The translations under genes were made by a program, and so were the position numbers. DNA of 64,000 nucleotides, from assembly GCA_036788215.1 (NCBI GenBank), contig DAIQNV010000006.1, positions 1 to 64,000 of the forward strand, read 5' to 3'. Under the pieces are notes generated by a model. It saw only the letters and a list, made by a program, of their open reading frames with translations, did no database searches and had not been told where the DNA came from. Positions 51,463 through 62,902 of this stretch are shown here, piece by piece. Each line of letters starts with the position of its first letter. The first letter of the stretch is position 1. This DNA comes from DAIQNV01 sp036788215. Lineage in GTDB: Bacteria > Planctomycetota > Phycisphaerae > Phycisphaerales > UBA1924.

Positions 51463-53649
51463 ATGAAGCTCAAGGGCATCAACCCGGTGGAGCAGCATGT
51501 CGAGCGGATCGTGCTGGCTGTGGTCGCGGTCGTCTTCCTGGCGGCGCTGGCGATGCAGTTCGTCCTGACGCCCAACCAAGTGGAGGTCAGCGCCGGGCGG
51601 TCGGTCGGCCCGGAGGCGGTGCTGACCACCCTCGACGCGGAGGCCGGTCGGGTGCTGGGCCAGGTGCAGGACCCGAGCCCCGTGCTGCCGACCTTCGAGA
51701 CGCCCGCCCTCGCGGAAAGGCTCGAGGCGGGCCTGGACGAGCCGGTGCTCGCGCGCGACTACGCCGCAGCGCCGCTCGGGCGGGGCGTGGAGTTTGATGT
51801 AGGCGATGTGGGCGCCCAGGGCGGGCCGGTCGTGGCCCTCGCGGTGCCCGAGCCGGCGCCCGCGCTGGCCGCGGGCTACTGGGCGACGGTCGACCCGTAC
51901 TTCGTGCGTGAGCACCCCCAGGTCGCCCGGTTCGTCCCCGCCCAGCAGCCCTACGACACGCCCGGCGTCTCCATCGAGGCAGCGGTGCCCGTCGAGCCCC
52001 TGCTCGCGGCGCTGCGCGAGGCCCCCGAGGGGCGTCGCCCGATCCCGCGCGGGTGGTGGTCCGCAGGCATCGAGATCCTCGATGTGCAGGCCCAGCGTCA
52101 GCGCCTGCAGCCGGACGGGAGCTGGGGACCCCCGGAGCCTGTGGGCAGGCCCAGCTGGATGCCGACGGTGCAGTCGAGGCTCCGCGACCAGGGACCGGCC
52201 CAGCCCGGCCAGTCCGCGGGCGCTCCGACCCATGAGATCACCCCCGCGACCCTGACGGAGATGGTGTCGCTCTCGCGCACCGAGCCCTGGCTGACCGGGC
52301 AGCCCGCTTACCTGCGAACGATCGCGGGGCTGCCCTGGGTGCCGCCGAGCCGTGTGAGCGAGCGGAACGACCGGATCCTGGCCCGCGAAGAGGCGGAGCG
52401 CCTTCGCCAGGAGATCGCGGGCATCGAAGAGCGGATCGCGGACCTGCAGGGACGCGGGGGTGGCCCGGGCCGGCAGGGGACGCCACCCACGAACCCCCGG
52501 AATGTGAACCCGCCCCCCGGTGGCCCCGCCGGCAACACCCCGGGCGGCGGAGGTCGTCAGACCACCCAGCGGGACCAGCCCTCTCGGGTCGAGCGGTCGA
52601 TCGAGCGCCTGCAGGCGGAGATCACGGAGCTCGAAACCGAACTCGCGGCGCTCGACCTGGGCGAGGACGATCAGGCGGGGCGGCGCGGGACGGGCGGGCA
52701 GAGCACCTTCAACCCCATCACTCCCCGAGGGATCGATCCGGTCCCGTCGCCCGCCGGAATGCGCCCCAGCGACCCCGGGCCCGGCGGCTTCGGGGGAAGA
52801 TCGATCGCGAGCACCGGTCGGGGCGAGGGCCTGCTCACGCAGGATGAGGCCCGGGTCTGGACCCACGACCTCGAGGTGACACCCGGCGCGGAGTACCGCT
52901 ACCGAGTCCGCATTGGCGTCAATAACCCCCTATTCGGGCGAGCCAAGCTGCTGGGCTCGGAAGACCCCGAGCTGCTGGCGGAAGCCGAGGAGCCCCTCGC
53001 CTACAGCCCCTGGAGCGCGTGGAGCGAGCCGATCGAGGTGGACCGGCGGAGTTACTACTTCGTGACCGGCGCGACGGACCGTGGCCAGATCGGGCGGACG
53101 ACCGCGAGCGCGACCATCGAGCTCTACCAGATGTACTACGGCTACTACCGCCGGGCGACCGAGTCGGTGGAGCCCGGGGACCCCCTCGAGGCGGACTTCC
53201 CCGTCCCGGACGGGCTGTACACCTTCGACCTCGACCGGATCGATCCCGCGGCTGTCGCGGAGTACCTGATGCCCCAGGACGCGACCCGACGGGCCGCGAG
53301 GCGTCCGGGGTCCCCGATGGGGCCCGTCGGGCTTCCTGTTGATCCCCAGGACGAGACGCTGCCCGCTGGCGAGCCCCCGGTGGGCGTGAGCGCCCTGGAG
53401 ACGCGCCTGGACCTCGGTCTGGAGTCTGTGCTGCTCGACATCGCGGTTCGTCCGTCGGACCTGGACGAGAACCTGGGCGTCGCTCGGGATGGGATCACGG
53501 AAGTGTTCTTCTTCGACCCGCTGCAGGGGATCGTGGTGCGTCGCCCGGACCGGGACACGCAGCAGGAACGGTACCGGCGGGTGTCGCTCTCGGCTAAGGC
53601 TGGGCAAAGTGCGGACTTGCGCGCCCCGGAGCCCGGTGAGCGACCCTGA
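51463..53649 (+). CDS. Large single-pass membrane protein of the pilus-like operon
   Basis: A 728-residue protein. One helix near the N-terminus (about 16-36) is followed by an extracytoplasmic region rich in Pro and Gly. Two coiled-coil stretches lie near residues 305-332 (EEAERLRQEIAGIEERIADL) and 374-400 (ERSIERLQAEITELETELAA). The C-terminal part has LEVTPGAEYRYRVRIGVNN and two Tyr-rich stretches (MYYGYYRR), suggesting a beta-sandwich. No known family is recognised. It lies 73 bases after the previous gene and just before the 23S operon. Its place suggests a structural element of the same complex. Confidence 0.65.
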   Translation: MKLKGINPVEQHVERIVLAVVAVVFLAALAMQFVLTPNQVEVSAGRSVGPEAVLTTLDAEAGRVLGQVQDPSPVLPTFETPALAERLEAGLDEPVLARDYAAAPLGRGVEFDVGDVGAQGGPVVALAVPEPAPALAAGYWATVDPYFVREHPQVARFVPAQQPYDTPGVSIEAAVPVEPLLAALREAPEGRRPIPRGWWSAGIEILDVQAQRQRLQPDGSWGPPEPVGRPSWMPTVQSRLRDQGPAQPGQSAGAPTHEITPATLTEMVSLSRTEPWLTGQPAYLRTIAGLPWVPPSRVSERNDRILAREEAERLRQEIAGIEERIADLQGRGGGPGRQGTPPTNPRNVNPPPGGPAGNTPGGGGRQTTQRDQPSRVERSIERLQAEITELETELAALDLGEDDQAGRRGTGGQSTFNPITPRGIDPVPSPAGMRPSDPGPGGFGGRSIASTGRGEGLLTQDEARVWTHDLEVTPGAEYRYRVRIGVNNPLFGRAKLLGSEDPELLAEAEEPLAYSPWSAWSEPIEVDRRSYYFVTGATDRGQIGRTTASATIELYQMYYGYYRRATESVEPGDPLEADFPVPDGLYTFDLDRIDPAAVAEYLMPQDATRRAARRPGSPMGPVGLPVDPQDETLPAGEPPVGVSALETRLDLGLESVLLDIAVRPSDLDENLGVARDGITEVFFFDPLQGIVVRRPDRDTQQERYRRVSLSAKAGQSADLRAPEPGERP

Positions 53650-53733
53650 TTGGCTGGTGTCTGCCCGGGAGGGGCGATATCCCCCCGGGCGAGAGGAATT
53701 CGCGGGCCGGTGCGAGAAAGAGCGCCGGCTTGC

Positions 53734-53761
53734 TTGACCAACGAAGGGTAGGGGCTAGAGT
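53734..53761 (+). promoter_or_regulatory. Promoter of the 23S-5S rRNA operon
   Basis: TTGACC (53734-53739), 16 bases, then TAGAGT (53756-53761). It lies 85 bases after the last protein gene and about 370 bases before mature 23S. Confidence 0.6.
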
Positions 53762-53865
53762 CCCCTCGCCTCTGGACGGAATGGCAAGAGCCAACCGACG
53801 GGGGCAAACCAGGGTTGGAAACACCTCTGGGTCGAGCCGAATCGGAGTGCCTCCGGGCGGCTCAA

Positions 53866-53876
53866 GCTCTTTGACA
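53866..53876 (+). promoter_or_regulatory. boxA antitermination element in the pre-23S leader
   Basis: GCTCTTTGACA matches the rRNA boxA consensus (TGCTCTTTAACA in Escherichia coli). It lies in the leader, about 260 bases before 23S, where Nus factors would load. The remainder of 53762-54125 is leader RNA with no gene. Confidence 0.7.
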
Positions 53877-54125
53877 ACCGGATACCGACGAGCGGAATCC
53901 TGTCGGCGTTGGGCCACGACATGGCCCGTCGCTCGGGGACAATGGGAGTCATCCCGTCCTCGGGCGTCCGTCTTAGCCGACAGGGTGCAGATGCGAGTAA
54001 TTCTCGTGCGTAGTTAGTGCTGGTGTCGGGCTCTTCGGAGCCCGGCGGTCTGGATAATCTCGTTTCCGGACCTAGGTTGTACATGCAGGTGTTTGAGCCA
54101 TGCCCTTGGGTATGTCTCGGCGTCC

Positions 54126-56851
<2,726 letters not shown>

Positions 56852-56860
<9 letters not shown>

Positions 56861-57150
56861 AGCCGCCGAGATGACCGTGCCCCTCTTGGTGCAGTTTGCA
56901 CCAAGCAGGAACATGGCTCACTCGGCTATGCACGAGACTACAACGCCGGCGTCGTCGCAGATCCTGATCTGTGGCGGCGGCGGTACAGTCAACGTGTCAA
57001 CGCGTGGTCCGCCACGCTGGATGCAAAGACAGCATCTGTTCACGGCTTCGGCCGTCCCGCTCGTCGGATTCCGGCTTGCCGGTGTGTGTGAGAGCTCGCT
57101 CTCGCCCGCATTGGCCGCCGCGACTCACGAGAAATCGTGGGCTCGTGGAT
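56852..57150 (+). other. 23S-5S spacer
   Basis: 299 bases with no tRNA and no gene. CTTGGTGCA (56885-56893) and TGCACCAAG (56897-56905) form a perfect nine-bp hairpin with a three-base loop, probably a processing signal. The spacer is long for a 23S-5S pair. Confidence 0.6.
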
Positions 57151-57258
57151 TGTCGGTGACCATAAGCATCGGGCAACACCTGTTCCCATCCCGAACACAG
57201 CAGTTAAGCCGATGCTGCCGATGATACTGCACTGCGGGAAAGTAGGTCATCGCCGACT
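57151..57258 (+). rRNA. rrf: 5S ribosomal RNA
   Basis: About 108 bases. Helix I pairs GTCGGTGA with TCGCCGAC. The core contains CACCTGTTCCCATCCCGAAC and the AAGTAGG of loop E/helix V. End positions are approximate by a few bases. Confidence 0.93.
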
Positions 57259-57261
57259 TTT

Positions 57262-57302
57262 GGGCTCCCTGAGGTAAACCTCCGGGAGCCCTTTTCGTTT
57301 TT
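57262..57302 (+). terminator. Rho-independent terminator of the rRNA operon
   Basis: GGGCTCCC (57262-57269) and GGGAGCCC (57284-57291), followed by TTTTCGTTTTT, directly after 5S. Confidence 0.93.
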
Positions 57303-57479
57303 GCCCGCCGCCCTTTCGGCCGAGCGGTTTCCCAGAACCCCAGCGCCACACACGCTGGCCCTGCCTCTCGGCACCGGAACGTCGCTCGCCGGGGCTCTTT
57401 CCATGCCCATCTCTGTCGCTTCGGGTCTCTCCCCCGGTTCCCGGTTGCACCGCCCGCCTTCCAGGGGCATGCTGCGGTG

Positions 57480-58016
57480 ATGACAGGACCTGCGTCCATC
57501 GATGCGGAGGGGATCGTGGGGGAGCTGGCCCGCTTCCCGGCGGTGCTGCGTGCACTGTGTGCCGAGCTCTCGCCCGCCCTGGCAGAACTTTCGCCTTCAC
57601 CCCACGCTTGGTCGATCCGCGCAGTCGTGCTGCACCTCGTGCTGGAGGAGCGCGAGGACTTCCGCCCAAGGCTCCGATCGACGCTCGAGGATCCCGGGCG
57701 CCCGTGGGACGCGATCGATCCCGAAGCGTCCGTGCGGCGCGATCTGCCCGAATCGCCCGCCTTGTCGGATCTCGTTTCCTGGTTCGAGGCGGAGCGGGCG
57801 GATTCGGTCCGGTGGCTCCGGTCGATGGTGGGGGCGGACTGGTCCTCCACTTACCTGCACCCCACCCACGGGCCGATTTTCGCTGCGGGCCTCCTGGTGA
57901 GCTGGTCGGCGCACGACTGGCTGCACGCCCGCCAGATCGTCAAGCGCAGGTACGAGGGTGTCGTCGGGCTGGCGCCGGGCTCGGATCACTTGTACGCCGG
58001 GACTTGGCACGCTTGA
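57480..58016 (+). CDS. DinB-like four-helix metal-binding protein
   Basis: A 178-residue all-helical protein. HAWSIRAVVLHLVLEEREDF (about 43-62) carries the first His, and WSAHDWLHARQIVKRRY (about 142-158) carries two more. These three His match the metal-binding triad of the DinB superfamily. Functions in this family range from thiol-dependent transferases to unknown; none can be assigned. ATG at 57480 is used; GTG three bases earlier is possible. It is the first gene after the rRNA operon. Confidence 0.78.
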   Translation: MTGPASIDAEGIVGELARFPAVLRALCAELSPALAELSPSPHAWSIRAVVLHLVLEEREDFRPRLRSTLEDPGRPWDAIDPEASVRRDLPESPALSDLVSWFEAERADSVRWLRSMVGADWSSTYLHPTHGPIFAAGLLVSWSAHDWLHARQIVKRRYEGVVGLAPGSDHLYAGTWHA

Positions 58017-58070
58017 GAGGCGGGCGCGCGAGGGGTCTGTTGCCGTACACTCCGCCAGAAGGAGGCCATG

Positions 58071-58775
58071 ATGGCTGACAACAGCGTTCGCCTGTACGAC
58101 GGTGCCGCGGATGAACTCCTGAGTTCGGAGGGGTTCGCGGAGCGCGTGAGCCTGCTGCCGGGCGGTTCAAGCAAGATCGAGGCCGGGAACCGGCTGCGCC
58201 TGATGTGGGGTCAGGACATGCTCAGTGACGTGCTCGACGGGCGGTACCGCACGGTGGTGTGCGGGGTGAACGACCACGACAACGACCACGGGATCATCGC
58301 GCAGTTCGTGAACCTCGTGACCTCCAGCCAGTGGTCGGTCAAGACGGTGACCAGCTACGCGAAGATGTTCCAGCAGGCGATCAGCCTGCACGCGGCGTAC
58401 GACCGCGAGCCCTACGTGCTGAAGTACGACCTGGACAGCGTGCTGGTGCTGGCCTTGCTGCGTCCGCACGGGCGAGATCACTTCACGCTGAACGACCTCT
58501 CCCGTGGTTTCCAGACCCTGACGCGGATGCTGCAGGGTCGCGCCGATCGGCGTCCGGTGTGCACGGTGTCGTTCCTCGGGGCTCGTTCCAATCGGCTGAT
58601 CGACGAGCACGGCGGGGAACCAACCTTCGAGACGGTGCTCCGCACGATGTATACCGCCGGCTACCGGGGCGATGTGTACCCCAGCCCGACGATGTGGGAC
58701 CGCGGGCATGTCGGGGTCTTCCCGAGCTATCCCTTCCCCGCGGGGCTGGACCGGATGCGCGAGGGCTCAAGCTAA
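58071..58775 (+). CDS. Conserved protein of unknown function
   Basis: A 234-residue soluble protein. It contains VVCGVNDHDNDHGIIAQFV (about 64-82) with an unusual run of Asp, Asn and His, which could bind metal. HAAYDREPYVLKYDLDSVLV and DVYPSPTMWDRGHVGVFPSY follow. I do not recognise the family, though the overall order reminds me of planctomycete hypothetical proteins. The start at 58071 is chosen because AAGGAGG is five bases upstream; ATG 58068 is too close to it. TACACT near 58045 may be the -10. Confidence 0.7.
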   Translation: MADNSVRLYDGAADELLSSEGFAERVSLLPGGSSKIEAGNRLRLMWGQDMLSDVLDGRYRTVVCGVNDHDNDHGIIAQFVNLVTSSQWSVKTVTSYAKMFQQAISLHAAYDREPYVLKYDLDSVLVLALLRPHGRDHFTLNDLSRGFQTLTRMLQGRADRRPVCTVSFLGARSNRLIDEHGGEPTFETVLRTMYTAGYRGDVYPSPTMWDRGHVGVFPSYPFPAGLDRMREGSS

Positions 58776-58794
58776 GCCCCGGCGGGCTCGCGGG

Positions 58795-60666
58795 TCAGGA
58801 GCACCCGCCCTGGAACGCGCCGAGGAAGGCGACGATGTCGGCGTAGGTCGCTCGGCGGTCGCCGTTCAGGTCGGCGCGGTGCGAGTTGTCGGCGAAGTCG
58901 CGCAGGAAGGCCTGCAGGTCGTGGACCGTGATGCGCCCGTCGCGGTTCATGTCGCCCTCACACTCCGGGGGCATCATGAAGACATCGACGGGCATTATTC
59001 CGGTGCCGTGCATGTTGCGCGTGATGATGTCGCTGAGCAGCGTGTCGTCGATCTCGTCGACGAGGCGCTGGGGCAGGTACGCCTCGTACCAGAAGCGGTC
59101 TCCATCGCGGAGGCGGACGAACTGGTCGCGCATCACGCGGAAGAGCGTCTCGCCGACCATCGCGCCCGTCCTGTGAGGCTCCGCCAGCATGCCCACCCAC
59201 GCGTCGATGTCGTCGGGCGAGGCGTACACGCTCGCGAGCGCCGCCGCCCTGTCCGCGTCCCGCGTGATCTCGAGGAAGGTCTGGGCCAGGGGCATGCCGA
59301 AGGCGACGCGGATCTGGTTGTAGGTCGCGAGCCCGTGGTCGCGCCCGCGCTGGATGTTGAGGGACGCGAGGTCGAACCCGCCGGCGCCGGGGGGACCGAA
59401 GAGGAAGTTGCGGACCGCGTCGACGATCTCGGAGTCGATCTCCTGCGCCCGCTGGCCGGCGAGCCCGCGGAGGACGGGCTCGATGCCGTGGACAATGGTT
59501 TCCTGCGGGACGAAAAAGGCGTCGCGCAGCTTGATGTGCCCCGCGGGGATGGTGTTCCCCTGCTCGTCGAGCCTCATGAGCGTGCCCGAGAGCATCGTGT
59601 GCCCCACCCGGAAGGCGGCGGTGGCAAACTCGTTGCTGATCGCGGGGTCGATGTCATCGCGGTAGCCCTGGTAGGGCGGGATCGCGCCGGGCCCGAGCAG
59701 CAGCGGCAGAAACTCGTTGTAGGTGATCGCCTGCATCTGCGCCGCGACGATCGCCCGGGCACGCTGGTAGATCTCGTCGCCGGTCAGCGAGCGGTTCGCG
59801 AGGCGGATCTCGTCCGCAAGTCGGTTGTGCTCGCGGACGAAGAGGGTGTGCAGCGCGACCAGCCCTACCTGCTCGTTCACGCGGATGTCGCCCGCGAGGA
59901 AGAAGCTCGGGTCGTGCGAACTCGGCGCGTTGTGCAGGCCCCGCGTGTTGAAGGGGAGCAGGTCCCCGTCGCTGGTGAGGAGCCGCCCGGTGCCATCGAG
60001 CGCGCGGAGCGCACGGGCGCGGTGGTCATCGCTGCCATACACCATCGAGGCGTCGATGAAGGCGGTGATGTTGTTCAGCTGCTGGCGGACCCCGCTGCCC
60101 ATCGCCCCGTGCGAGCGGTCGAGCCCGATCGTCTGCGTGCCGGTCGACGCCGGGTCGAAGAAGAGGTCGCCCGCGGGGACCGCGATATCGAACGCCTCCG
60201 CCGGGCTCGCGATGGGCGTCTCGGTGATGTCATGGTCGATGAACTGACCCCACGCCCAGAGGTAGTCCGTCGCCCCGCGGCCATTGGGCTTGGAGTCGTA
60301 GGCCGCGACGACCGCGTTGCTCACCGCGCGGGCGCTCGGGCGCTGCCCGCCGGCGGGGGCGCCGATGCTGTCCGCGTATCCGACCGGCGCCGTGCGGATG
60401 AGCGGGCGCCCCGCGGCTCCCCAGGTCGGCTCGCGCTCGTTGTTGCCAACGCCCGAGATGGTGCGGAAGACGAACGGAAAGACCGCCGGCCCGGGCTCCC
60501 ACCCGGGCAGATCGTCCGCCGGGAGGACCGCGGGGCGCTGCACGAGCGAGGTGCGCCGCTGATCGTCCGCATCCCCCGGCGCGAGCGGCTCGAGCACACC
60601 CTGACCGAGCGCCACGCCCACACACACCGCAGAGCCGACGATCGACTGCAGGACCTGCCCGTTCAT
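58795..60666 (-). CDS. Secreted animal-type haem peroxidase with calcium-type dockerin
   Basis: A 623-residue exported peroxidase of the myeloperoxidase/peroxinectin superfamily. The signal peptide (about 1-22) is followed by the catalytic fold. The distal His lies in WAWGQFIDHDITE, the calcium site is near LDRSHGAMG, REHNRLADEI follows, and the proximal His is in RVGHTMLSG. Family members oxidise halides or phenols with H2O2. The C-terminus carries two dockerin repeats. The first (GDMNRDGRITVHDL) keeps the acidic calcium ligands, the second (ADLNGDRRATYADI) is partly kept, and the chain ends GCS. ATG at 60666 follows AAGGGAAGG. Confidence 0.9.
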   Translation of the reverse strand: MNGQVLQSIVGSAVCVGVALGQGVLEPLAPGDADDQRRTSLVQRPAVLPADDLPGWEPGPAVFPFVFRTISGVGNNEREPTWGAAGRPLIRTAPVGYADSIGAPAGGQRPSARAVSNAVVAAYDSKPNGRGATDYLWAWGQFIDHDITETPIASPAEAFDIAVPAGDLFFDPASTGTQTIGLDRSHGAMGSGVRQQLNNITAFIDASMVYGSDDHRARALRALDGTGRLLTSDGDLLPFNTRGLHNAPSSHDPSFFLAGDIRVNEQVGLVALHTLFVREHNRLADEIRLANRSLTGDEIYQRARAIVAAQMQAITYNEFLPLLLGPGAIPPYQGYRDDIDPAISNEFATAAFRVGHTMLSGTLMRLDEQGNTIPAGHIKLRDAFFVPQETIVHGIEPVLRGLAGQRAQEIDSEIVDAVRNFLFGPPGAGGFDLASLNIQRGRDHGLATYNQIRVAFGMPLAQTFLEITRDADRAAALASVYASPDDIDAWVGMLAEPHRTGAMVGETLFRVMRDQFVRLRDGDRFWYEAYLPQRLVDEIDDTLLSDIITRNMHGTGIMPVDVFMMPPECEGDMNRDGRITVHDLQAFLRDFADNSHRADLNGDRRATYADIVAFLGAFQGGCS

Positions 60667-60956
60667 GCCCTTCCCTTTCAGACAAACCCCGAGCGGTCTC
60701 CCCAATACAGTATCACAGCGTCCGTTGCTGCGGAAGGCGCGCGATGGGGAAGGCGGGGGCGCAACCACTGTGCTGCCAATGGTTTCCGGTGGGCTCGCCT
60801 GCAGGGCGATGTTTGCAGGCGGTTCACAGCGCGTTCGCAAGTCACGCGCTGAGTCGCCCCCTGCGGATTGAGGTACGCGCGCTTGGCCACCCGTTCGAGC
60901 GTCGGGTTCTTATGTCGACGCACGGGGCGAACGCAGGAGGCGGGCCACCGTTCGAT

Positions 60957-60991
60957 CGCGAGGGCCCATCACTCCCGCCAGGGCCCTCGCG
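60957..60991. terminator. Hairpin at the nadE stop
   Basis: CGCGAGGGCCC (60957-60967) and GGGCCCTCGCG (60981-60991) form an 11-bp stem that includes the end of nadE. No T tract follows. Confidence 0.55.
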
Positions 60992-62687
60992 CGATGGGCA
61001 TCCGCCGCCCGGGTCCGAACGCGACGTGCGTCACCTTCAGGCCCACCGCCGCCTGGCGCCGCTTGTACTCGTTCAGGTCGATCAGGCGGCACACGCGCCG
61101 GATGGTGTCGGCGTCCGCCCGATCGCCGAGTGCCTCGCGCACCTGCGCCACCGACGCCCGCTGCTCGACGTACAGGTCGATGATCGCGTCGAGCACCTCG
61201 TACGCAGGGAGACTGTCCTCGTCCTTCTGCCCGGGCGCGAGCTCGGCGCTCGGGGGCTTCGTGATCGTCGCTTCGGGGATCGGCGGGCGGGCGAGGCCCA
61301 TCGACGCAGCGTGCTCGTTGATCCAGTTCGAAACGCGGTACACCAGCGTCTTCGGCAGGTCGCTCAGCACCGCGAGTCCCCCGTTCATGTCGCCATAGAG
61401 CGTGCAGTAGCCCACCGCGAACTCGCTCTTGTTCCCCGTCGTCAGCACCAGCGCCCCCGTCCGGTTGCTCAGGGCCATGACGATCGTGCCCCGCACCCGG
61501 CTCTGCAGGTTCTCCTCGGTCAGGTCGGGCAGGCTCTCGCCCAGCCGGCGTTCCCCCAGTTCGCCGAAGGCCCCGTCGAGCACACCCGCGAACCCGTCGA
61601 AAGGCCCGGTGATGGGCGTCGTGATCATCCGGATGCCCAGCCGGTCCGCCAGGTCCAGGGCGTCCGACCTCGAATGGTCGCTCGAGTACTTCCCGGGCAT
61701 GCTCACGCCCAGGACGCTCTCGGGCCCGAGGGCCGCGACCGCGAGGGCCGCGGTCAGCGCGCTGTCGATCCCCCCGCTCAGCCCGATGATCGCCTTCTGG
61801 AACCCCGTCTTGCCGACATAATCGCGCACGCCCAGGACGAGTGCCCGCCAGACCATCTCCTCGGGCGACTCACGCTCGTGGGTGGGTAGGCTCTCCGCGC
61901 CCGCGACGCCCCGGTCCGGGTCGATCTCGACGACGACGAGGTCCTCCTCGAACGCGCCGGCCCGCGCCGCGATGGCGCCATCGGGGTTTACCACGCAGCT
62001 CCGCCCGTCAAAGATCAGGTCGTCGTTCCCGCCCACCTGGTTCACGCTCACGACGGTCGCCCGGTGCCGGGTCGCGTGCGACGCCAGGAGCTCGAGGTGC
62101 CGGCGGCGCTTCCCCAGGACGAACGGGCTCGCGGAGGGGTTCACGATCACCCGGGCCCCGAGCGCCGCCAGCTCCGCGACCGGGTCGGGCGCATCGAGGT
62201 AGCGATCGGAAAAGCCCGCGTCGGCGCCCTTCCACAGGTCCTCGCACACGCTGAGCCCGACCTTCACGCCCGCGACCTCGATCACCGCCGGCTCCCGCCC
62301 GGGCTCGAAGTACCGGTCCTCGTCAAAGATGTCGTAGGTCGGCAGCAGGCGCTTCTCGTACCGCGCGATCTCGCGCCCATCCCGCCAGACCGAGAGCGCG
62401 TTCGCCAGGCGCCCGTCCGCCCGGCGCGCCGGCAGGCCCAGCACGACGGCCATGCCCCCGCTCGTCGATGTCCCCAGCTCCCGCGTCACCGCCTCGCACC
62501 CCTCGATGAAGTGCCGGTGCAGCACCAGGTCCCGGGGCGGGTACCCGCACACGCACAGTTCCGGAAACACGAGCAGATCGCACCCGCCCGCGTGTGCCCC
62601 GGCCCGGTCCATCGCGGCGCGGATCAGCCCCGCGTTGGTCTCGAGGTCGCCGACGGTGGGGTTGATCTGGGCCAGCCCGATACGCAT
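60969..62687 (-). CDS. nadE: Glutamine-dependent NAD+ synthetase
   Basis: A 572-residue enzyme that makes NAD+ from nicotinic acid adenine dinucleotide, ATP and glutamine. The N-terminal nitrilase-type glutaminase has the triad Glu43 (FPELCVCGYPPRD), Lys112 (YEKRLLPTYD) and Cys148 (LSVCEDLW). The C-terminal synthetase has the ATP loop GLSGGIDSALTAALA, LTTGNKSEFAVGYCTLYGD and a C-terminal Arg/Lys-rich tail. Length and order match the family. ATG at 62685-62687 begins the conserved MRIGLAQINP. A longer open frame exists only by reading through Ns. The M16 peptidase gene lies upstream on the same strand across a 100-N gap. Confidence 0.96.
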   Translation of the reverse strand: MRIGLAQINPTVGDLETNAGLIRAAMDRAGAHAGGCDLLVFPELCVCGYPPRDLVLHRHFIEGCEAVTRELGTSTSGGMAVVLGLPARRADGRLANALSVWRDGREIARYEKRLLPTYDIFDEDRYFEPGREPAVIEVAGVKVGLSVCEDLWKGADAGFSDRYLDAPDPVAELAALGARVIVNPSASPFVLGKRRRHLELLASHATRHRATVVSVNQVGGNDDLIFDGRSCVVNPDGAIAARAGAFEEDLVVVEIDPDRGVAGAESLPTHERESPEEMVWRALVLGVRDYVGKTGFQKAIIGLSGGIDSALTAALAVAALGPESVLGVSMPGKYSSDHSRSDALDLADRLGIRMITTPITGPFDGFAGVLDGAFGELGERRLGESLPDLTEENLQSRVRGTIVMALSNRTGALVLTTGNKSEFAVGYCTLYGDMNGGLAVLSDLPKTLVYRVSNWINEHAASMGLARPPIPEATITKPPSAELAPGQKDEDSLPAYEVLDAIIDLYVEQRASVAQVREALGDRADADTIRRVCRLIDLNEYKRRQAAVGLKVTHVAFGPGRRMPIARGPWRE

Positions 62688-62713
62688 GGCCAAGCCTATG
62701 CCGGGCTGGAACA

Positions 62714-62897
62714 TGGGTGCCGTGGAGACATCGCGCAGCGATTTCTCCACGAACANNNNNNNNNNNNNNNNNNNNNNNNNNNNNNNNNNNNNNNNNNNNN
62801 NNNNNNNNNNNNNNNNNNNNNNNNNNNNNNNNNNNNNNNNNNNNNNNNNNNNNNNTGGGTGCCGTGGAGACATCGCGCAGCGATTTCTCCACGAACA
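62714..62897. repeat. 42-base identical flanks around a 100-N gap
   Basis: The 42 bases at 62714-62755 are repeated exactly at 62856-62897, on either side of the N run. Each copy contains an imperfect hairpin (CGTGGAGACATCGC with GCGATTTCTCCACG, one mismatch, loop GCA). The most economical view is that two contigs end in the same sequence and the Ns are a placeholder. Confidence 0.9.
62756..62855. other. Assembly gap, 100 N
   Basis: Exactly 100 N, the usual nominal size for an unknown gap. No gene is interrupted; it falls between nadE and the M16 peptidase gene. Confidence 0.97.
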
Positions 62898-62902
62898 GGG
62901 AT

